DNA from: Kribbella jiaozuonensis
Lineage (GTDB): Bacteria > Actinomycetota > Actinomycetes > Propionibacteriales > Kribbellaceae
NCBI RefSeq assembly: GCF_005233875.1
Contig: NZ_SZPZ01000001.1
Span: forward strand, 2,046,001 to 2,110,000
Reading direction: 5' to 3'
Length of the DNA stretch: 64,000 nt
Part shown: one piece after another, positions 60,216-64,000 of the stretch
Numbering within the stretch: position 1 is the stretch's first letter
How the letters are laid out: every line of letters starts with the position of its first letter
Position numbers and translations under genes: made by a program
Notes under the pieces: generated by a model
Database searches by the model: none
The model's input: the letters and a program-made list of their open reading frames with translations, nothing else
What the model was told of the DNA's origin: nothing

Positions 60216-62703
60216 CAAACAACCAGCCACCAGCCACGAACTCCCCACTAGCACCCCACCCGCCCCCAACCCACACACCTCGAACGCACCCACGGCCGAC
60301 CCGCCTCTGACCGAGCCGCCTGTGGGTGAACCGCTCGATGTGCGGCTGTTGGCTCCGGCGGGGGTGGGTTGGGTTACTGCGGTTGTGTTGGTTGGGGAGC
60401 GGCCGGTTGTTGCTGTGGTTGTCTCCGTTGTTGCGTTTGCGCTTGCCGTCGCGCTTGGCCTGGTCCTGCGCAGTAGACAGATGCACCCGCAGCGGACGAT
60501 CGGGTGGGCGGCGGCTGGGTCCTTGGTTGTGGTCGGTGGGTTGGGGATTGCTGCGGCGCTGCAGTCCGCCAGCCTTCGCGCGGGGCCGATTCGCGGGCTG
60601 GCTGCCGACTCGGCGAGCGTCAACGTTCGCCTCAAGATCGAAGGGGACCCGTCGCTTCGCCAGAGCACCACCAGTCGACGTCCGCCGTACGTCGTCGTCA
60701 AAGCGATCGTCGAGGAGGTACGCACCCACTCCAGCTCCACCGGCATGACCACGACCCGCATCCGTACGCCGGTCTTCCTCATCGGGACGGCTAAGTGGCA
60801 GACCGTCAGGTACGGCCAGCATGTCGACGCCACCGGCAGGTTGGAGGCTGTCGAGGACGGCTCGGATGTTGCGGCGATGCTCTCGACCCGTTCGCCGCCG
60901 CGGGTTGTGGATCAACCGCCGTGGTGGCTGCGCGCCGCTGAGCAGGTTCGTGCCGGCCTCCGGAAGGCTGTCGCCAACGAGCCTGATGATGTCCGCGGTC
61001 TCGTCCCGGCGCTGGTGATGGGCGACGTGTCCGGGGTGTCTGCCGAGTTGAATTCGGACTTTCAGACCACCGGCCTCACTCACCTGTCCGCCGTGTCAGG
61101 GACGAACCTCACCCTGTTGCTGGCGTTCGTGCTCCCGTTGGCGCGGCTGGTCGGAGTGCGTGCGCGCGGTCTGACCGTGGTCGGCGTGATGATGGTCGTG
61201 GTCTTCGTCATCCTCGCCAGGCCACAGCCGAGCGTGCTCCGAGCGGCCGCGATGGGCCTGATCGCGCTGGCTGCGATGACCAGCGGGGGAGCGCGGCGTC
61301 GCGCCGTACGCAGTCTGTCGGTCGCGGTGATTGTGTTGCTGCTCCTCGACACGTCGTTGGCGCGTTCGGCCGGGTTCGCGCTGTCGGTGCTCGCGACCGC
61401 GGGGATTGTCCTGCTCGGACCCGGCTGGCGGGATGCGTTGGCGAGGTGGTTGCCGGGGTGGCTGGCTGATGCGATCTCGTGTCCGCTTGCTGCTCAGCTC
61501 GCGTGTACGCCGGTCGTCGCGTGGCTTTCGGGGCAGGTGTCGCTGGTCGCGGTTGCGGCGAATCTGTTGGCCGGACCAGCGGTCGGTCCGGCGACGATCC
61601 TCGGCTTCATCGCGGCCGGAGTCGCCTTGCTGAGCACGGAACTAGCCCAGCTGGTCGGCTGGGCCGCGGGCTGGCCTGCGCGCTGGATCATCCTGGTCGC
61701 CCGTGAGGGTGCCGGCCTCCCAGGCGCCGCAAACGCCTGGCCGGCAACCGCGCTCGGGATCGTCGTACTGACCCTGCTCTGCCTGGCGCTCGTGCTCGGC
61801 CTGCACCGGATCCTGGCCCGGCCGATCGCGATGATCCTGGCGGTGGTGGTGCTGGCGGTCGTCGTACTGCGACCTGTCGGCTCGCTCGGTTGGCCGCCCG
61901 ACGACTGGGTCTTCGCGGTTTGCGATGTCGGGCAGGGAGACGGGCTTGTGCTCCGAGCCGGTGAGGGTACGGCGGTTGTCGTCGACACGGGTCCGGATCC
62001 GGCCGCGATGGATCGATGTCTGCGGGACCTGGGGATCAAGCACATCCCGGTGCTTGTACTCAGCCACTTCCATGCCGATCACGTCGGCGGCCTGGCCGGC
62101 GTACTCAACGGGCGGAAGGTCGATGAGATCGAGGTGACGCCATACTTCTCGCCGCGGGCGGAGTACGACCGGGTGGTCGAGCTCGCGTCGCACCATGGGG
62201 TCGGTTTGCGGACGGTCACGTTCCACGAGAAGCGGGTCGTTGGTCAGCTGAGTTGGACCACGCTGTGGCCGGCGAAGGTACCGGCGTTGCCTGCGCCCGG
62301 CACGTCGTCCGCGACCTCGTCGGATGAAGGGTCGCCGGAGAACAACGCCAGCATCGCGATGATGGTCGAGGTCGCCGGTCTGCGCATCTTGCTCACCGGA
62401 GACCTCGAGCCCGAATCCCAGCGGGCAGTCCTGGCATCAGGTGTCGATCTACGGGCCGATGTCCTGAAGGTCCCACACCACGGTTCTGCCCAGCAGGAGC
62501 CAGAATTCATCGCCGCCACCCACGCCCGCCTGGCTCTCATCTCTGCCGGCCGCGACAACGACTACGGCCATCCGGCCCCCAGGACTCTGGAACTCCTGTC
62601 CCATGACGCCATCCGAACCGCCACCACCAACGTGAGCGGCACCCTCGCCGTCACCAACAACCACAACCAACTGGCGCTCACCACAACACATCCCGCGCCG
62701 TGA
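60202..62703 (+). CDS. comEC: ComEC/Rec2-family DNA-uptake channel protein
   Basis: The 833-aa protein has a proline-rich N-terminus, initial membrane helices and an OB-like ComEC DUF4131 region. The Competence domain follows (LVPALVMGDVSGVSAELNSDFQTTGLTHLSAVSGTNLTLLLAF), with many helices. A C-terminal metallo-beta-lactamase domain has FAVCDVGQGDGLVLRAG, the metal-binding HFHADHVGGL (HxHxDH) and KVPHHGSAQQEPEF. It is expected to pass one DNA strand into the cell and possibly degrade the other. All motifs are intact. It forms an operon with comEA; the rest of a competence system is not in the window. Confidence 0.93.
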   Translation: MSASNKQPATSHELPTSTPPAPNPHTSNAPTADPPLTEPPVGEPLDVRLLAPAGVGWVTAVVLVGERPVVAVVVSVVAFALAVALGLVLRSRQMHPQRTIGWAAAGSLVVVGGLGIAAALQSASLRAGPIRGLAADSASVNVRLKIEGDPSLRQSTTSRRPPYVVVKAIVEEVRTHSSSTGMTTTRIRTPVFLIGTAKWQTVRYGQHVDATGRLEAVEDGSDVAAMLSTRSPPRVVDQPPWWLRAAEQVRAGLRKAVANEPDDVRGLVPALVMGDVSGVSAELNSDFQTTGLTHLSAVSGTNLTLLLAFVLPLARLVGVRARGLTVVGVMMVVVFVILARPQPSVLRAAAMGLIALAAMTSGGARRRAVRSLSVAVIVLLLLDTSLARSAGFALSVLATAGIVLLGPGWRDALARWLPGWLADAISCPLAAQLACTPVVAWLSGQVSLVAVAANLLAGPAVGPATILGFIAAGVALLSTELAQLVGWAAGWPARWIILVAREGAGLPGAANAWPATALGIVVLTLLCLALVLGLHRILARPIAMILAVVVLAVVVLRPVGSLGWPPDDWVFAVCDVGQGDGLVLRAGEGTAVVVDTGPDPAAMDRCLRDLGIKHIPVLVLSHFHADHVGGLAGVLNGRKVDEIEVTPYFSPRAEYDRVVELASHHGVGLRTVTFHEKRVVGQLSWTTLWPAKVPALPAPGTSSATSSDEGSPENNASIAMMVEVAGLRILLTGDLEPESQRAVLASGVDLRADVLKVPHHGSAQQEPEFIAATHARLALISAGRDNDYGHPAPRTLELLSHDAIRTATTNVSGTLAVTNNHNQLALTTTHPAP

Positions 62704-62740
62704 CGTTCAGGACCGGACGGTATGAGGTGATGTCTGAACG
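62704..62740. terminator. Hairpin between comEC and the convergent dehydrogenase
   Basis: CGTTCAG (62704-62710) and CTGAACG (62734-62740) are 7-bp perfect arms 23 nt apart, placed exactly in the 38-bp gap between two convergent stops. It is a weak terminator candidate. Confidence 0.4.
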
Positions 62741-62741
62741 C

Positions 62742-63650
62742 TCAGCGGCTCTTCGCCAACGCGTCGTACCGCACGTCCGTGAGTTGTTGGGATACCTCCC
62801 ACAGCCGCCGTTGAGTCGCGGCGTCGTGTGACCGGGGCGTCGACTCGAGCCGCGTCGGTTGCCCCTTGAACTCGAACAGACCATCCGGCCCGTAGTACTC
62901 GCCGCCCAGCGCCCCCGGGTCGACCGCCGCGTACAGGATCGAAAGCGCCCCAATCTCCACCGGATGGGTGATCGGGCGGGCAAGTCCCCACGACGCGCCG
63001 CGGAACAGAAACGGCAGATTCCGGTTCAGTTCCGTGCGGGCACCGCCGGGGTGGGCAGCCAGTGCCACGGTCGTCGCACCACCCACCGCGAGTCGGCGCT
63101 GCAACTCATAGGTAAAGAGGAGATTCGCCAGCTTCGACTGGGCATAGGCCGCCGATCGCCGGTACCGCCGTTCCGACTGCAGATCGTCGAAGTCGATCCG
63201 CCCCTGGCGGTGCGCAGGACTGGCGACGGTGACGACCCGCGAGCCGGCAACTGGCAGCAGTCGCTCCAGCAACAGCCCGGTGAGGGCGAAGTGACCCAAG
63301 TGATTAGTGCCGAACTGGAGCTCGAACCCGTCAGCCGTCGTACTGCGTGGGGGCCGCATCACGCCGGCGTTGTTGATCAGGACATCGATGCGATCGTGCT
63401 CCGCACACACCTGCTTCGCAGCCTCACGGATCGACTCCAGCGAGGCGAGATCGAGAGCGACTACGCTCACCCGCGCGGCCGGCGTCACGGCTCGGATGTG
63501 ATCCCGAACCGCAGCGCCCTTGGCGAGGTCACGGCACCCCAGCACTACGGTCGCACCGGCCGCGGCCAGCACGATCGCGGTCTGCCGACCTACCCCGGCA
63601 CTGGCTCCCGTGATGAACACGGTGCGGCCTGACTGATCAGCTATCGCCAT
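62742..63650 (-). CDS. Short-chain dehydrogenase/reductase (retinol dehydrogenase-like)
   Basis: The 302-aa classical SDR has TGASAGVGRQ (TGxxxGxG coenzyme motif) near residue 15, GCRD (the Arg after strand two suggests NADP preference), DVLINNAGVMRPP (NNAG) and the catalytic YAQSKLAN (YxxxK) near 170. It resembles protochlorophyllide reductase/retinol dehydrogenase-type SDRs, which act on hydrophobic carbonyls or alcohols; the real substrate is unknown. It diverges from a TetR gene across two CCGGGAT palindromes and is probably its target. Confidence 0.9.
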   Translation of the reverse strand: MAIADQSGRTVFITGASAGVGRQTAIVLAAAGATVVLGCRDLAKGAAVRDHIRAVTPAARVSVVALDLASLESIREAAKQVCAEHDRIDVLINNAGVMRPPRSTTADGFELQFGTNHLGHFALTGLLLERLLPVAGSRVVTVASPAHRQGRIDFDDLQSERRYRRSAAYAQSKLANLLFTYELQRRLAVGGATTVALAAHPGGARTELNRNLPFLFRGASWGLARPITHPVEIGALSILYAAVDPGALGGEYYGPDGLFEFKGQPTRLESTPRSHDAATQRRLWEVSQQLTDVRYDALAKSR

Positions 63651-63666
63651 CGGACCCTCCTGCTAT

Positions 63667-63715
63667 TATCCGGGATGTGTATCCCGGATATGACGATACG
63701 GGACGGGCATCCCGT
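63667..63715. promoter_or_regulatory. Twin palindromic operators between SDR and TetR genes
   Basis: TATCCGGGAT (63667-63676), GTGT, ATCCCGGATA (63681-63690) is a perfect 10-bp-arm palindrome. A second, ACGGGA (63698-63703) N6 TCCCGT (63710-63715), repeats the CGGGA half-site. Both lie in the divergent promoter region and are likely bound by the TetR protein to the right. Confidence 0.72.
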
Positions 63716-63737
63716 TTAGCAACGGTCCGATGCAGCG

Positions 63738-63779
63738 CCCGATGCGGAGTCCGATGCGAGGTCCGATGCGAGGTCCGAG
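63738..63779. repeat. 12-bp tandem repeat before the TetR gene
   Basis: GTCCGATGCGAG occurs in tandem at 63749-63760 and 63761-63772, with partial copies on both sides (CCCGATGCGGA before, GTCCGAG after). It lies between the operators and the TetR start; a role is not apparent and copy number may vary by slippage. Confidence 0.6.
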
Positions 63780-63791
63780 TACGGGGGACCG

Positions 63792-64000
63792 ATGGCTGAG
63801 TCGGGCAGGGCATTGCGAGCCGATGGACAGCGGAACCGCACTCGGGTGGTGGAAGTCGCCGAAGCCGCGTTCGCGACGAAGGGATTGGCTGTTCCGATCT
63901 CAGAGATCGCCCGACGCGCGGAGGTCAGCACCGGCACGGTCTCGCGCCACTTCCCGACCAAGGACGCTCTCATCGAGGCGGTCCTTCTCACGGTGCTCGA
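63792..64000 (+). CDS. TetR-family regulator (3' end outside window)
   Basis: Sixty-nine codons are visible. They cover the complete TetR DNA-binding domain: RVVEVAEAAFATKGLAVPISEIARRAEVSTGTVSRHFPTKDALIEAVL. The ligand domain lies beyond the window. The ATG follows GGGGGA at 3-8 nt. It is divergent from the short-chain dehydrogenase, and the two palindromes between them suggest it represses both. Confidence 0.9.
   Translation, partial: MAESGRALRADGQRNRTRVVEVAEAAFATKGLAVPISEIARRAEVSTGTVSRHFPTKDALIEAVLLTVL

Overview
The window is high-GC actinobacterial chromosome. The evidence is strong G/C bias at third codon positions, frequent GTG starts and one TTG start, many apparently leaderless genes with a TANNNT box 6-10 nt before the start, AfsR-type regulators, a GH95/LplABC sugar operon without its own ATPase, and a leuS...degV-comEA-comEC order. 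The style suggests Kribbella or a close relative in the Propionibacteriales; that is inference, since there is no rRNA or species marker here. No rRNA, tRNA, CRISPR array, prophage or insertion sequence was recognised.

Layout. 1-5.5 kb: two divergent serine beta-lactamase-like genes, a RibD/DHFR-like reductase, a DUF4097 protein and a DrrAB-type ABC exporter. 5.5-8.6 kb: a 1043-aa SARP/AfsR-type regulator convergent with the exporter; GTGTCAG repeats with an 11-bp period lie in front of drrA. 8.7-13 kb: small metabolic genes (DUF1801, NDH-2-like flavoprotein, GNAT, VOC, Nudix) and a mobile-mystery A/B (XRE + Fic) pair. 12.9-15.9 kb: MarR plus haloalkane dehalogenase, then reductase plus TetR, with clear operators. 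15.9-18 kb: secreted CBM-Fn3-Fn3-sugar dehydrogenase. 18-20 kb: a three-gene operon for a 14-cysteine double-psi beta-barrel protein, a Tat-exported protein and a MauE-like redox membrane protein, which is the most unusual module here. 20-22.1 kb: TetR-MFS efflux operon. 22.2-23.4 kb: TerC behind a yybP-ykoY-type manganese riboswitch. 23.3-25.2 kb: MFS and ArsR genes.

25.6-31.6 kb: GH95 alpha-L-fucosidase-type operon (two permeases, binding lipoprotein, hydrolase). 31.6-32.6 kb: siderophore-binding lipoprotein behind an IdeR/DmdR-like box. 32.7-38.8 kb: a carboxymuconolactone decarboxylase-like protein, a prenyltransferase-like toroid protein and a 1583-aa double UvrA-like ATPase. 38.9-39.3 kb: repeat-rich non-coding DNA. 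39.3-43.3 kb: membrane protein, endonuclease/exonuclease/phosphatase protein and a NarL-type two-component system. 43.5-45.4 kb: sodium/solute symporter with a small partner. 45.5-50 kb: gluconate-dehydrogenase-like pair (the small-subunit gene has a one-base frameshift), PhyH dioxygenase and AraC regulator.

50-52.7 kb: leuS with a leaderless leader peptide and attenuator. 52.7-56.2 kb: YjbQ and an XRE-NB-ARC-TPR regulator. 56.2-56.8 kb: structured DNA with no convincing gene. 56.9-62.7 kb: flavin-type oxidase, DegV, ComEA (with a long 11-residue-repeat extension) and ComEC. 62.7-64 kb: a short-chain dehydrogenase divergent from a TetR gene that runs off the window.

A recurring theme is local control: at least eight gene sets sit next to their own predicted repressor with an inverted repeat between, and two more (terC, leuS) use cis-acting RNA.
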